A DNA stretch of 64,000 nucleotides from Xaviernesmea rhizosphaerae. GTDB taxonomy: Bacteria; Pseudomonadota; Alphaproteobacteria; Rhizobiales; Rhizobiaceae. Location of the stretch: assembly GCF_001938945.1 (NCBI RefSeq), contig NZ_MKIO01000042.1:40303-104302 (forward strand), in the 5' to 3' direction. The notes below the pieces were generated by a model. The model was not told the origin of the DNA. It was given only the letters and a program-made list of their open reading frames with translations, and ran no database searches. A program made the translations under genes and the position numbers. This document shows positions 17,717 to 26,439 of this stretch, in pieces; within the stretch, counting starts at the first letter, position 1; every line of letters begins with the position of its first letter.

Positions 17717-17864
17717 CAAGGCTCTCCCTTCCAAAGAGTGGCCGCGTCCTCTATTCCCCGAGAAAATGGAGGCCGATGCGGGCGGCCGGATGGCCGCGCG
17801 CCAAAGGTCTCCGCTCTAGAATGGCATGGGGCTGCGGGTCAACCTTTCGGCGAGGAGCATGATG

Positions 17865-18821
17865 ATGAAGAACGGCCGCAGACCGCCCCCCCGCCCGCCG
17901 AAGACCGGCGCCGGCCCAGGCCGCGACCCGGGCACCGGTGTCAAGGGACAGCGCGGGAAGGGACATCCGGCAAAGGGGCAGGGCCCGAAGGAGCAGGGCA
18001 CAAAGGGAATGGCCGCCAGGCGCTTCGCCACCGGGGCCAAAGCCGCAAGCCCTGCCGCATCCAGACCCGCCGGCGCCCCCCCGCGCGAGGGCGGGCGGAG
18101 GGCGACGCTTGCCCGGGCTCTGTCCAAGCTCGGCTTCTGCTCGCGCAGCCAGGCCGAGGCGCTGGTCGGCGAGGGGCGGGTGCGCGTGGGCGGACAGGTG
18201 GTGCGCGATCCCGAGCACTGGGTGGATCTCGACCGTCAGGAGATCCGCGTCGACGACAGGAAGGTCGAGGCCGAGGCGCCGGTTTACTACATGCTGAACA
18301 AGCCGCGCGGGCTGGTGACCACCCGCCACGACCCCGAGGGACGACCGACCGTGTTCGACTGCCTGACGGAGCTGGCCGTGGCCCATCTCTCGCCGGTCGG
18401 CCGGCTGGACAAGGCCAGCGAAGGCCTGCTGCTCTTCACCAACGACACCGCGTTTGCCCAGGCCCTGCTCGATCCCGAGACGCATGTGTCCAAGACCTAT
18501 CACGTGCAGATCGACCGCATTGCCGATGATGCGGTGCTGCGGGCGCTCTGCGACGGCGTGCGGCATGAGGGCGAATGTCTCAGCGCCCGGTCCGTCACGC
18601 TGCTGCGCGCTGGCGACAAGACCTCCTGGCTGGAGATCGTGCTGGAAGAGGGCCGCAACCGCCAGATCCGCCGGATGCTGGAGGTGCTCGACATCGCCTG
18701 TCTCAGGCTGGTGCGCGTGGCGATCGGTCCCGTGCTGCTCGGTGATCTGCCCAAGGGTGCGGTGCGGCCGCTGGCGGCAGGCGAGCTGGAGGTGCTGCGC
18801 CGGCTCACGGGCCGGGCCTGA
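17865..18821 (+). CDS. RsuA/RluB-family rRNA pseudouridine synthase
   Basis: A 318-residue enzyme that isomerises a uridine in ribosomal RNA. The first 90 residues are a basic, disordered Arg/Lys/Pro/Gly-rich extension, common in this family. An S4 RNA-binding domain follows (LARALSKLGFCSRSQAEALVGEGRVRVGG). The catalytic domain has YYMLNKPRGLVTT, then GRLDKASEGLLLFT with the catalytic Asp, and RNRQIRRMLEVL-type RNA-binding residues. Three ATG codons stand in a row at 17859, 17862 and 17865; GAGGAG ends at 17857, so spacing favours 17865. Which rRNA position is modified cannot be told from the sequence. Confidence 0.88.
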   Translation: MKNGRRPPPRPPKTGAGPGRDPGTGVKGQRGKGHPAKGQGPKEQGTKGMAARRFATGAKAASPAASRPAGAPPREGGRRATLARALSKLGFCSRSQAEALVGEGRVRVGGQVVRDPEHWVDLDRQEIRVDDRKVEAEAPVYYMLNKPRGLVTTRHDPEGRPTVFDCLTELAVAHLSPVGRLDKASEGLLLFTNDTAFAQALLDPETHVSKTYHVQIDRIADDAVLRALCDGVRHEGECLSARSVTLLRAGDKTSWLEIVLEEGRNRQIRRMLEVLDIACLRLVRVAIGPVLLGDLPKGAVRPLAAGELEVLRRLTGRA

Positions 18822-18825
18822 CGCG

Positions 18826-19860
18826 TCAGGCCGAACGGCGCAGCATCAGCTCGCTCTTCAGGAGGATCTGGTCGCGGTGCGGGCCGGACTGCTCCTCGCT
18901 CTCGCCGAGCTTGCGCATCAGCAGGCCGATCGCCAGCCGGCCGATCTCGTTGTAGTTCTGCGCCACGGTGGTGATCGGCGGACAGGCATATTGCGACAGC
19001 GGATGGTCGTCATGGCCGGCGACGCGCAGGTCGCAATCGGCGCCATGGCCGACCTTGAGCCCGCGATGATAGGCCGCCGCGATCACGCCGAAGGCCAGCC
19101 GGTCATTGGCGCAGAGAATGGTACGCGTCGGCAGTCGGTCCGGCTGGGCAAAAAGCCGCTCGGCCTCCTCGAAGCCGAAGCGCTCGAAATCCCAGCTGGC
19201 GACATCCGACAGCGCCAGCACATGCGGCGCCTGGTTCAGCCGCTCCATCGCCTCGCAATAGGCATCCAGACGCGTTCGGGCATTGGTGTTGACCGCGGGC
19301 ATGCCAAAATAGCAGGGCGCCTCGCCCGAGCGGCAGAGATAGTCGACGATCAGCGCAAAGCTCTGGCGGTTGTCGGTGCCGACAAAGGCGGCCATGTCGT
19401 CCGGCGGGGAATCAACATAGACCAGCGGAATGTCGCGGTCGAGCTCGGCGAGCGTCGAGCGCCGGCCGTTCAGATCCAGCGGCGCGACGATGGCGCCGGC
19501 GACATTCATGGAGCGGAAGGTGCGGATCGCCCGGTCCTGCAGCTCCGGCCGGCCATCCGAGGTCAGCACGAAGGCGAGAAAGCCCGCTTCGCTGGCGATC
19601 AGCTCGATACGCCGCGTCAGCGCCATGTAGAAGGGGTCGGTGGCATTGGGAATGACGACGCCGATGATGTTGGAGCGGCGGCGGTTGAGGTTCACCGCGA
19701 AGATGTTCGGCCGAAAACCGGATTTCTTCAGCGCCTCCTCGATCACGTCGCGCGTCTTCTTGCGCACCGAGGCCGGGTCGTTGAAATATTTCGAGACCGT
19801 GGGGCGGGACAGGCCGACGAATTCCGAGAATTCCTCCATCGTGCGTATCGTCTTGGCCAA
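18826..19860 (-). CDS. LacI family regulator of the hexitol cluster (TTG start)
   Basis: A 344-residue regulator. The N-terminal HTH reads KTIRTMEEFSEFVGLSRPTV, a variant that I know from rhizobial sugar-alcohol regulators, followed by hinge residues FAVNLNRRRSN. The sensor domain follows with IGVVIPNATDPFY and closing CANDRLAFGVIAA. I start at TTG 19860 because AGGGAG lies 8 bases upstream and the protein then begins with the family's AKTIRTMEEF. The longer frame adds about 77 residues without character. The stop is 4 bases from the convergent pseudouridine synthase stop. It lies upstream of no gene on its strand; the hexitol genes at 20494-23796 end just behind it, so control of them is inferred from proximity. 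Confidence 0.88.
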   Translation of the reverse strand: MAKTIRTMEEFSEFVGLSRPTVSKYFNDPASVRKKTRDVIEEALKKSGFRPNIFAVNLNRRRSNIIGVVIPNATDPFYMALTRRIELIASEAGFLAFVLTSDGRPELQDRAIRTFRSMNVAGAIVAPLDLNGRRSTLAELDRDIPLVYVDSPPDDMAAFVGTDNRQSFALIVDYLCRSGEAPCYFGMPAVNTNARTRLDAYCEAMERLNQAPHVLALSDVASWDFERFGFEEAERLFAQPDRLPTRTILCANDRLAFGVIAAAYHRGLKVGHGADCDLRVAGHDDHPLSQYACPPITTVAQNYNEIGRLAIGLLMRKLGESEEQSGPHRDQILLKSELMLRRSA

Positions 19861-20143
19861 ATCGCATGCTCCCTGGGGCAAGGCCCCGCTCTCTGCCTCC
19901 GGCGCTGCCGCCGGCATCAAAAGGGCTGTTGCGGTTGCAATGCAACCGCAGCTGGCCCGAAAGGTCCGGTCTGTCAGGCGTGGCCCCCGGCGCCAGGCTT
20001 CGCCCCTGTGATTGCACCGCAATTCCCTAAAATGCCGGAAAGCCGTGTCAAGGAAAAGAGGGATGGCGCCGGAGCGTCCGACGTCAGACATAAGAGGGTT
20101 GCCGTCGGCACTGACCGCACCATCCCACCCGCCGCACCCGCGG

Positions 20144-20335
20144 TGGATCCTCGGGTCAAGCCCGAGGATGACGGGCGATCGGGGTGGCCGATGGTGTCAC
20201 AAGAGAGGTCCGTCACCTGTCTTCGCGGCACGGAAAGGACGTTTTTGCGTTCCGGCGGGCTCCCGCTTTGGCGCGCTGTCTCCACCAAGGCGCCCCCACC
20301 CACGACGTCATCCTCGGGCTTGACCCGAGGATCCA
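20144..20335. repeat. pair of REP-like palindromes in opposite orientation
   Basis: Copy one lies at 20144-20173 and copy two at 20306-20335; each contains the palindrome CCTCGGG-TCAAG-CCCGAGG and they are reverse complements over about 30 bases. This element, often seen as TCATCCTCGGGCTTGACCC, is widespread in alphaproteobacterial intergenic DNA. The two copies could pair with each other across 130 bases. The region 19861-20493 has no other recognisable gene. Confidence 0.8.
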
Positions 20336-20493
20336 CCTTGGCTGCAGCGCGTGGGGCGATGGCGGACATCCCGAACCAGCTCAGCGAGCGGAAGGGTCGC
20401 CGCCGCCGCCCCTGCCACGATGCCCGCATCCCCGGCTCCGGCCCGACCACGCCTGCGGAGCGGTTCTCGCACCGTCTCGTCCCGGACGCAGCC

Positions 20494-21504
20494 TCAGGCC
20501 GCGACATATTGCACCTTCATCGTCGCGGGATCGCCCGGCTTGTGCAGGAAGAAGGGCAGCATGTCCTGCAGCGGCAATTGATGCGACACCAGCCGCGCCA
20601 TGGTCCCGTCATCGGCGCGCAGGATGGCGAGCGCGTCGGGAATGTTGCGGTTGAGCGAATGCGAGCCCACCAGTTTCAGCTGGCGGCGGAACACCTCGAA
20701 GGGGGAGATGGCAATGCGGGCATCCGGCGCGCAGACGCCGAAGAACAGCGCCGTGCCGCCATCGTCCACCAGCGGGATCATGCTCTCGACCACGCTGGCG
20801 ATCCCGGTGGCATCGGCGACGAAATCGAAGCCCTTCCTCTGGCCCATCAGCGCCTGCGAGCCCGACACCGCGCCTTCGAGACCCAGCTCGGCGGCGAAGG
20901 CCAGACGGCTCTCGTTGATATCGGCCATGGTGACGCGCGCCACCCCTTGCGATTTCAGCGACAGCGCCAGCAGAAGCCCGATCGGCCCGGCGCCGAAGAC
21001 CAGCGCATGGTCGGGCGTGCGCGCGCCCGCGCCGATGCCGGCGCTGCGCATGCCGTTGACCACGCAGGCGAGCGGCTCGGCGAGTGCGGCCGTGGTGTAG
21101 GGCATGGCCCCGATCGGGTGAAGATGATCGGCATGCACCAGGCTGACCTCGGCAAAGCCGCCATTGTGCGAGACGCCATAGGCCTTCAGGTTGCGGCAGA
21201 GATTGGTCAGCCCCCTGGCGCAGGCCGGGCAGGCGCCGCAGGGCAGGTTCGGATCGACGGCGACGCGGTCGCCGACCTCAAAGCCGGAGACGCCGGGCCC
21301 GAGCGCCTCGATCTCGCCGGCATATTCATGGCCGGGCACGACGGGGAAGGCCCCGTCGCCATAGCGGGCATGAAGCACGTCGATATCGGTATGGCAGAGG
21401 CCGGCCGCGCGCACGCGCAGGCGCACATGGCCTTCCGCCGGCGGGCCGGGATCGAAAGCGGCAAGCTCGGCCTGGCCCTTGCCCGTGAAACGGATCGCCT
21501 GCAT
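20494..21504 (-). CDS. zinc-dependent medium-chain alcohol (hexitol) dehydrogenase
   Basis: A 336-residue NAD(P)-dependent polyol dehydrogenase. The catalytic zinc region has Cys in AAGLCHTDIDV and the GHEYAGEIEALG motif. The structural zinc site has four cysteines in CGACPACARGLTNLC. The Rossmann motif is VFGAGPIGLL. The ATG at 21504 is chosen because the upstream frame runs through the neighbouring SDR gene. In the arrangement zinc dehydrogenase, SDR, binding protein, then divergent tagatose kinase and GatZ-like protein, the counterpart I recall in Agrobacterium fabrum oxidises D-altritol at C5 to D-tagatose. Sorbitol, xylitol or galactitol remain possible. It follows the SDR gene by 14 bases and is the last gene of the transcript. 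Confidence 0.85.
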   Translation of the reverse strand: MQAIRFTGKGQAELAAFDPGPPAEGHVRLRVRAAGLCHTDIDVLHARYGDGAFPVVPGHEYAGEIEALGPGVSGFEVGDRVAVDPNLPCGACPACARGLTNLCRNLKAYGVSHNGGFAEVSLVHADHLHPIGAMPYTTAALAEPLACVVNGMRSAGIGAGARTPDHALVFGAGPIGLLLALSLKSQGVARVTMADINESRLAFAAELGLEGAVSGSQALMGQRKGFDFVADATGIASVVESMIPLVDDGGTALFFGVCAPDARIAISPFEVFRRQLKLVGSHSLNRNIPDALAILRADDGTMARLVSHQLPLQDMLPFFLHKPGDPATMKVQYVAA

Positions 21505-21518
21505 GGCGGCCCCCTTTC

Positions 21519-22289
21519 TCAGCTCATCCAGTTGCCGCCGTCGACATTGTATGTCTGGGCGAGGATATAATCGCTGTCGGACGAGGCGAGGAACACGGCC
21601 AGGCCCTTGATGTCGTCGGGCGTGGCGAAGCGGCCGATCGGCACGGATTTGGCAACCGCGGCCTTCTTCTCGCCGGGCTTGAGACCTTCCCACTTGGCGA
21701 AATGCGCGTCGACAATGTCCCAGTGCTCGCCATCCACCACGCCGGGGGCAATGGCGTTGACATTGATGCCATGCTTGACCAGCGCCAGGGCAGCCGATTG
21801 CGTGGCGGAGATGATCGCGGCCTTGGAGGCGCAATAGAGCGTCACCAGCGCTTCGCCGCGCCGGCCGGCCTGGCTCGCCATGTTGATGATCTTGCCGCCG
21901 CGTGCCCGCGCGATCATCACGTTGGAGACCGCCTTCATCATGAAGAGCGGACCCTTCAGATTGACGTCGAAGACCTTGTCGTAGCTCTCTTCGGTGATGT
22001 CGTTGATCGGCGCCATGTCGAAGATAGCGGCATTGTTGACGAGAATGTCGATGCCGCCGAATTCGGCATCCACCGCCGTCACGCAGGCCTCAATATCGGC
22101 CACGCTGGTTACGTCGAGCTTGACGGCGCTTGCGGCCGGACCGATCGCGGCGGCCGCCTCGCTGGCGCGCGCGATGTTGATGTCGGCGATCACGACGCGG
22201 GCACCTTCGGCCACGAAGGCTTCGGCAAAGCCGAGCCCGATGCCGCGCGCGCCGCCCGTGATCAGGGCCACCTTGTCCTTCAGTCTCAT
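21519..22289 (-). CDS. smoS: SDR polyol dehydrogenase (SmoS / galactitol 2-dehydrogenase type)
   Basis: A 256-residue NAD-dependent SDR. The cofactor motif is TGGARGIG, the NNAA motif is present, and the catalytic set is Ser in NMASQAG, then Tyr and Lys in YCASK. The C-terminal segment IAPGVVDGEHWDIVDA and the ending YNVDGGNWMS are hallmarks of the sorbitol dehydrogenase SmoS of Rhodobacter and related galactitol dehydrogenases. The reaction is oxidation of a hexitol to a ketohexose (sorbitol to fructose, or galactitol to tagatose). The ATG at 22289 is the family start, with GGGAGACCG upstream. The 5' neighbour is the binding-protein gene, separated by 193 bases. The symbol reflects the family, not a proven substrate. 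Confidence 0.88.
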   Translation of the reverse strand: MRLKDKVALITGGARGIGLGFAEAFVAEGARVVIADINIARASEAAAAIGPAASAVKLDVTSVADIEACVTAVDAEFGGIDILVNNAAIFDMAPINDITEESYDKVFDVNLKGPLFMMKAVSNVMIARARGGKIINMASQAGRRGEALVTLYCASKAAIISATQSAALALVKHGINVNAIAPGVVDGEHWDIVDAHFAKWEGLKPGEKKAAVAKSVPIGRFATPDDIKGLAVFLASSDSDYILAQTYNVDGGNWMS

Positions 22290-22482
22290 GTCGGTCTCCC
22301 GTCCTGCGCCGCCGTCGGGCGGCCCGGTTTTCTGTTGTGAACGCTTTCGTCCGGGCCCGGCAGAGGCCGGACCCGGACGGCCCCTCCCTGGCGGCAAAAG
22401 CCAGGGCGTGGAGAGCGGCTGTCCGTCGCATGCGATCATGGCACCGAACAGGATTGCCGCCTTTATCGGCGATGCTTGCGGC

Positions 22483-23796
22483 TTACTTGATGTAGCCGGC
22501 GCGCATCATGTCGCGCTGAACCTGCGCCTGCGCGGCTTCCAGCGCGGCATCCACCGTCTGCTGGCCGGCAAGGGCGGCGCCGATCTGCTGGCCGACGACC
22601 GTGCCGATCGACTGGAATTCCGGGATCGCCACGAACTGGACGCCGGTATAGGGCACCGGATCCTTGGTCGGCTTGGACGGATCGGCGGACATGATCGCCT
22701 TCAGCACCGTTTCGGCGAACGGCGCGGCCTTCTGATATTCCGGCAGGGCATAGGTGGACTTGCGGGTACCAGGGGGAACGGCGACCCAGCCTTCCGTCTC
22801 GCCCACCGTCTTCACATAGGCCTTGGAGGTGGCCCATTTCAGGAAGGACTTGGCGGTGGCCGCCTTCTGGGTGGTGGCGGGAATGGCGAGGTTCCACGAC
22901 CAGGACCAGCTCGATCCGTTCGGCGTGACTTCGACGGGCGAGCGGGTGAAGGCGATCTTGTCTGCCACCTGGCTCTGCTTGGGGTCATAGACGCGGCCGG
23001 CGGCCGAGGTGGCGTCGATCCACATGGCGCAATGGCCTGTTGCAAACAGCGACTGGTTCTCGTTGAAGCCGTTGGCGGTCGCGCCCGGAGGGCCGTTTTC
23101 CTGCATCAGCTTGACATAGTCGCCGATCGCCTTCTTCCAGGACTCGGTGGTCAGCTGCGGCTTCCAGTCCATGTCGAACCAGCGGCCGCCATAGGTGTTC
23201 ACCATGGTGCCGAGGAAGGCCATGTTCTCGCCCCAGCCCGGCTTGCCGCGCAGGCAGATGCCATATTGCTGCTTGGCCTTGTCGGTGAGCTTGGCGGCGA
23301 ATTCCTTGATCTGGTCATAGGTCGGCTGGTCCGGCATCTTCAGGCCGGCGGCGTCGAACAGATCCTTGCGATAGAGCGTGAACGAGCTTTCCGTATAGAA
23401 GGGCACGGCATAGAGCTTGCCGTCGACCGTCAGGCCCTTCTTGATCGGGTCCAGGAGGTCGGCATAGTCATAATCGTCGCCCAGATCGTCGACCGAGGTC
23501 AGCCAGCCGGCCTTGCCCCAGATCGGCGCTTCGTAGCCGCCGATGGTCATCACGTCGAACTGGCCGCCCTTGGTGGCGATGTCGGTCGTGACGCGTTCGC
23601 GCAGAACGTTCTCCTCCAGAACGATCCAGTTGATCTTGTTGCCGGTTTCCTTCTCCCAGGCGCTGGAAAGCTTCTGCATGATGATCATGTCGCCATTGTT
23701 GACCGTGGCGACGGTGATCTCTTCGGCATGGGCCAGCCCGGCCATCAGGCCAAGACCCACCACCGACGACGACAGCATGCGGATGAATGTGTTCAT
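22483..23796 (-). CDS. smoE: polyol ABC transporter substrate-binding protein (SmoE type)
   Basis: A 437-residue periplasmic binding protein with signal peptide (SSSVVGLGLMAGLAHA, cleavage before EEITVATV). The mature sequence begins ITVATVNNGDMIIMQKLS and contains NWIVLEENVLRERVTTDIA and FDVMTIGGYEAPIWGK, which I recognise from SmoE-type sorbitol/mannitol-binding proteins. The start at 23796 has AAAGGAGGAGAC upstream. The matching permease and ATPase genes (smoF, smoG, smoK) are absent from this window; the SDR gene follows directly. The protein must work with membrane subunits encoded elsewhere, or those genes were lost here. A pair of direct repeats lies in its promoter region. Confidence 0.9.
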   Translation of the reverse strand: MNTFIRMLSSSVVGLGLMAGLAHAEEITVATVNNGDMIIMQKLSSAWEKETGNKINWIVLEENVLRERVTTDIATKGGQFDVMTIGGYEAPIWGKAGWLTSVDDLGDDYDYADLLDPIKKGLTVDGKLYAVPFYTESSFTLYRKDLFDAAGLKMPDQPTYDQIKEFAAKLTDKAKQQYGICLRGKPGWGENMAFLGTMVNTYGGRWFDMDWKPQLTTESWKKAIGDYVKLMQENGPPGATANGFNENQSLFATGHCAMWIDATSAAGRVYDPKQSQVADKIAFTRSPVEVTPNGSSWSWSWNLAIPATTQKAATAKSFLKWATSKAYVKTVGETEGWVAVPPGTRKSTYALPEYQKAAPFAETVLKAIMSADPSKPTKDPVPYTGVQFVAIPEFQSIGTVVGQQIGAALAGQQTVDAALEAAQAQVQRDMMRAGYIK

Positions 23797-23825
23797 GGGA
23801 TCCGTCTCCTCCTTTACGGATGTGC

Positions 23826-23849
23826 ACGCATAAAGCTACGTGCGTAAAG
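23826..23849. promoter_or_regulatory. direct repeats upstream of the polyol-binding protein gene
   Basis: ACGCATAAAG (23826-23835) and GTGCGTAAAG (23840-23849) are similar 10-base units 14 bases apart, about 30 bases before the start codon at 23796. Direct repeats at a promoter suggest a regulator site. The rest of the 365-base divergent gap to 24161 is AT-richer, with a possible plus-strand -35 TTGACG at 24021, and no gene. Confidence 0.4.
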
Positions 23850-24161
23850 TTTTTATCGGCTATGATCGTTGATGCTGTCAAGGGCGTCGTCGGGCGGTCG
23901 GCGCCTGTTCTTGCTGGTGGCGCATTAAGCCTCTGAAAAAGTTCAGAATTATGATTTTGCCTGGGTGCGGTGCACAGTATTTGTGCTGCATCGCCATAAT
24001 TGCCTCGAAAGAGATTTTTATTGACGCGTGTAAATTTCAATGTTGATCTCGGTCACCGCGGCGTTTATCAGCGCTGACGAATTGGCGGCCTCTTCCTTGA
24101 GCGGGAGAGCGCCTCGGCATGAGTGGAGGCGGCCCGCGCGGGCGCGCCGGAGGAGGCAGGC

Positions 24162-25145
24162 ATGGCGACAGCGCGCGCGATCGCGCCGGAGGCGCTCGGA
24201 CCGACGATCACGGTGGGCGAAATTCTGGTGGAGATCATGGCCACCACGGTGGGCGACGGCTTTCTGGCGCCGCAGCCGCTGATCGGCCCTTTTCCCAGCG
24301 GCGCTCCGGCGATCTTCATGTCGCAGGTGGCGCGCTGCGGCGGGGCGGCGGGCATCGTCGCCGCTGTCGGGGCCGATGATTTCGGCCGGCTCAATGTCGA
24401 GCGTCTCGCGCGCGACGGGGTCGATGTCTCGGCGATTGCCACCATTGCCGGCAAGCCGACCGGCAGCGCCTTCGTGCGCTACCGCGCCGATGGCAACCGC
24501 GATTTCGTCTTCAACATCGCTCATTCCGCCGCCGGCGACACGGCGATGACGGGTGAGGCGCAGGCGCTGATCGCGCGCGCCGGCCATGTCCACGTGATGG
24601 GCTCGGCCTTCGCCATTGACGGCGCCGGCGCGATCCTGCGCGAGGCAATTGCAGAGGTGAAGGCGCGGGGCGGCTCGGTCTCCTTCGATCCCAATCTGCG
24701 CAAGGAGCTGGTCAGCGGGGCGGAAGGCCGCAGGCTGGTGGATGATCTGCTGTCGGTCTGCGACCTGCTGCTTCCCTCGGGCGAGGAGCTTTTTGTCGCC
24801 TCAGGACAGGATACGGAGGAGGCCGCGATCGAGGCGCTGCTCGCAGCCGGCATCGCCGAGGTGGTGCTGAAGCGCGGGGCCGCCGGCTCCAGCCATTTCA
24901 GCCGCGCGCATGGGCGCATCGATGCGCCGGGCCTGAAAGTCGAGGAGGTCGATCCCACCGGGGCCGGCGACTGTTTCGGCGCTGCCTATCTCACCTGCCG
25001 CCGGCTCGGCATGGCGCCGCCCCAGGCGCTTGCCTATGCCAATGCCGCCGGCGCGCGCAACGTCACCCGGCAGGGGCCGATGGAGGGTGTCGGCAGCCTG
25101 GCCGAGCTCGACCAGTTCATCGCTTCCGTTTCCGCGAAAGGATAA
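24162..25145 (+). CDS. PfkB-family sugar kinase, probable D-tagatose kinase
   Basis: A 327-residue ribokinase-fold kinase. The family's second signature with the catalytic Asp is present near the C-terminus as DPTGAGDCFGAAY; the N-terminal sugar-binding part has GEILVEIM and SGAPAIFMSQVARCGG. The ATG at 24162 is chosen because AGGAGGCAGG lies directly upstream. The next gene starts 4 bases after its stop, so the two are co-translated. With a GatZ-like partner and adjacent hexitol dehydrogenases, the best reading is phosphorylation of D-tagatose to D-tagatose 6-phosphate, as for the kinase I know in the equivalent Agrobacterium cluster. Fructokinase activity is the alternative. Confidence 0.85.
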   Translation: MATARAIAPEALGPTITVGEILVEIMATTVGDGFLAPQPLIGPFPSGAPAIFMSQVARCGGAAGIVAAVGADDFGRLNVERLARDGVDVSAIATIAGKPTGSAFVRYRADGNRDFVFNIAHSAAGDTAMTGEAQALIARAGHVHVMGSAFAIDGAGAILREAIAEVKARGGSVSFDPNLRKELVSGAEGRRLVDDLLSVCDLLLPSGEELFVASGQDTEEAAIEALLAAGIAEVVLKRGAAGSSHFSRAHGRIDAPGLKVEEVDPTGAGDCFGAAYLTCRRLGMAPPQALAYANAAGARNVTRQGPMEGVGSLAELDQFIASVSAKG

Positions 25146-25149
25146 GGTC

Positions 25150-26439
25150 ATGTCGACCCCTCTCAGCCATCTCGTCCTGACCGATCTTGCTCCGGCCCAC
25201 CGCGCCGGCCGGCCCTTCGGCATCACCTCCGTCTGCTCGGCCCATCCCACCGTGCTGCGCGCCGCCATCCGCCGCGCCCGGCGCGATGGCCAGCCGGTGC
25301 TGATCGAGGCGACGTGCAACCAGGTCAATCATCTCGGCGGCTATACCGGTATGACGCCCGCCGATTTCGTCCGTTTCGTCGAGAAGATCGCTGCGGAGGA
25401 AGGGCTCGATCGCGGGCAGATCCTGTTCGGCGGCGATCATCTCGGCCCCAATCCCTGGCGCAAGGAGCCGGCGGAAACGGCGCTCGTCAAGGCGGAGGCG
25501 ATGGTGGAGGCCTATGTCACCGCCGGCTTCTCCAAGATCCATCTGGATGCCTCCATGGGCTGCGCCGGCGAGCCGGCAGCGTTGGACGACCGCACCATTG
25601 CCGGGCGCGCGGCAAGGCTTGCGGCTGTGGCGGAAGCCGCCGCCAGAAAGGCCGGCATCGCACCGCCGCTCTATATTCTCGGCACGGAAGTGCCGGTGCC
25701 CGGCGGGGCCGACCATGTGCTCGACACGGTGGAGCCGACCGCGCCCGAGGCCGCCGAAGCCACCATCGCCGTGCACAAGACGATCTTCGCCGAGGCGGGT
25801 CTAGGCGAAGCCTTCTCCCGCGTCATCGCCTTCGTCGTCCAGCCGGGCGTTGAGTTCGGCAGCGACAATGTCGTGGCCTATCAGCCCGAAAAGGCCGAGG
25901 CGCTGAGCGCCGTGCTCGCCACCCAGCCCGGCCTGGTCTTCGAGGCGCATTCCACCGATTACCAGACGGAAGCGGCGCTGGCGGCGCTGGTCAGCGACGG
26001 CTATCCGATCCTGAAGGTCGGCCCCGGCCTGACCTTCGCCTATCGCGAGGCGCTCTACGGTCTCGACATGATCGCCTCCGAACTGGTGCCCGGCTATGGC
26101 CAGCGCCCGCTCGCCGCCGCCATGGAGGCCCTGATGCGCGCAGCCCCCGCCGACTGGCAGGGCCATTATCACGGGGAAGAGGCCGCACTCCGGCTGCAGC
26201 GCCATTACAGCTATAGCGACCGCATCCGCTATTACTGGAACCGGCCGGAGGCGGACGCCGCCGTGGCCAAGCTTTTGCAGGCGCTGGACGGCGTGGCCAT
26301 CCCCGAAACCCTGCTCCGGCAATATCTCGGCGGCCTGCCGCTGGCCGAGATCGCGGGAAAAAGCGCGAGTGAGATCCTGGTGACCGCCGTCGATCAGGTG
26401 CTCGGCCTCTATGCCGCCGCCTGCCGACCGGCGGCCTGA
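25150..26439 (+). CDS. GatZ/KbaZ-family protein, probable D-tagatose 6-phosphate 4-epimerase
   Basis: A 429-residue protein of the GatZ/KbaZ family. Recognisable segments are GRPFGITSVCSAHPTVLRAA, LFGGDHLGPNPW, FSKIHLDASMGCAG, YILGTEVPVPGG and FEAHSTDYQT. In enterobacteria GatZ/KbaZ is the non-catalytic partner of the aldolase GatY/KbaY. No GatY-like gene lies here, and in Agrobacterium fabrum a lone member was, to my knowledge, assigned as D-tagatose 6-phosphate 4-epimerase (EC 5.1.3.40). With the tagatose kinase immediately upstream, epimerisation to fructose 6-phosphate would finish the pathway without a dedicated aldolase. The start at 25150 has AAAGGATAAGG upstream. Confidence 0.85.
   Translation: MSTPLSHLVLTDLAPAHRAGRPFGITSVCSAHPTVLRAAIRRARRDGQPVLIEATCNQVNHLGGYTGMTPADFVRFVEKIAAEEGLDRGQILFGGDHLGPNPWRKEPAETALVKAEAMVEAYVTAGFSKIHLDASMGCAGEPAALDDRTIAGRAARLAAVAEAAARKAGIAPPLYILGTEVPVPGGADHVLDTVEPTAPEAAEATIAVHKTIFAEAGLGEAFSRVIAFVVQPGVEFGSDNVVAYQPEKAEALSAVLATQPGLVFEAHSTDYQTEAALAALVSDGYPILKVGPGLTFAYREALYGLDMIASELVPGYGQRPLAAAMEALMRAAPADWQGHYHGEEAALRLQRHYSYSDRIRYYWNRPEADAAVAKLLQALDGVAIPETLLRQYLGGLPLAEIAGKSASEILVTAVDQVLGLYAAACRPAA

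Noticed and set aside
18454..21570. A plus-strand open frame of over 1,000 codons
   Set aside because: It overlaps the pseudouridine synthase in another frame and is antisense to the LacI-type and dehydrogenase genes. Its translation passes through the REP-like repeats (VKPEDD, SGLTRGST), a sign of non-coding DNA.
22483..26439. An enterobacterial-type gat operon with GatY aldolase
   Set aside because: No GatY/KbaY or PTS gene is present; gene order fits the ABC-linked altritol/galactitol type instead.
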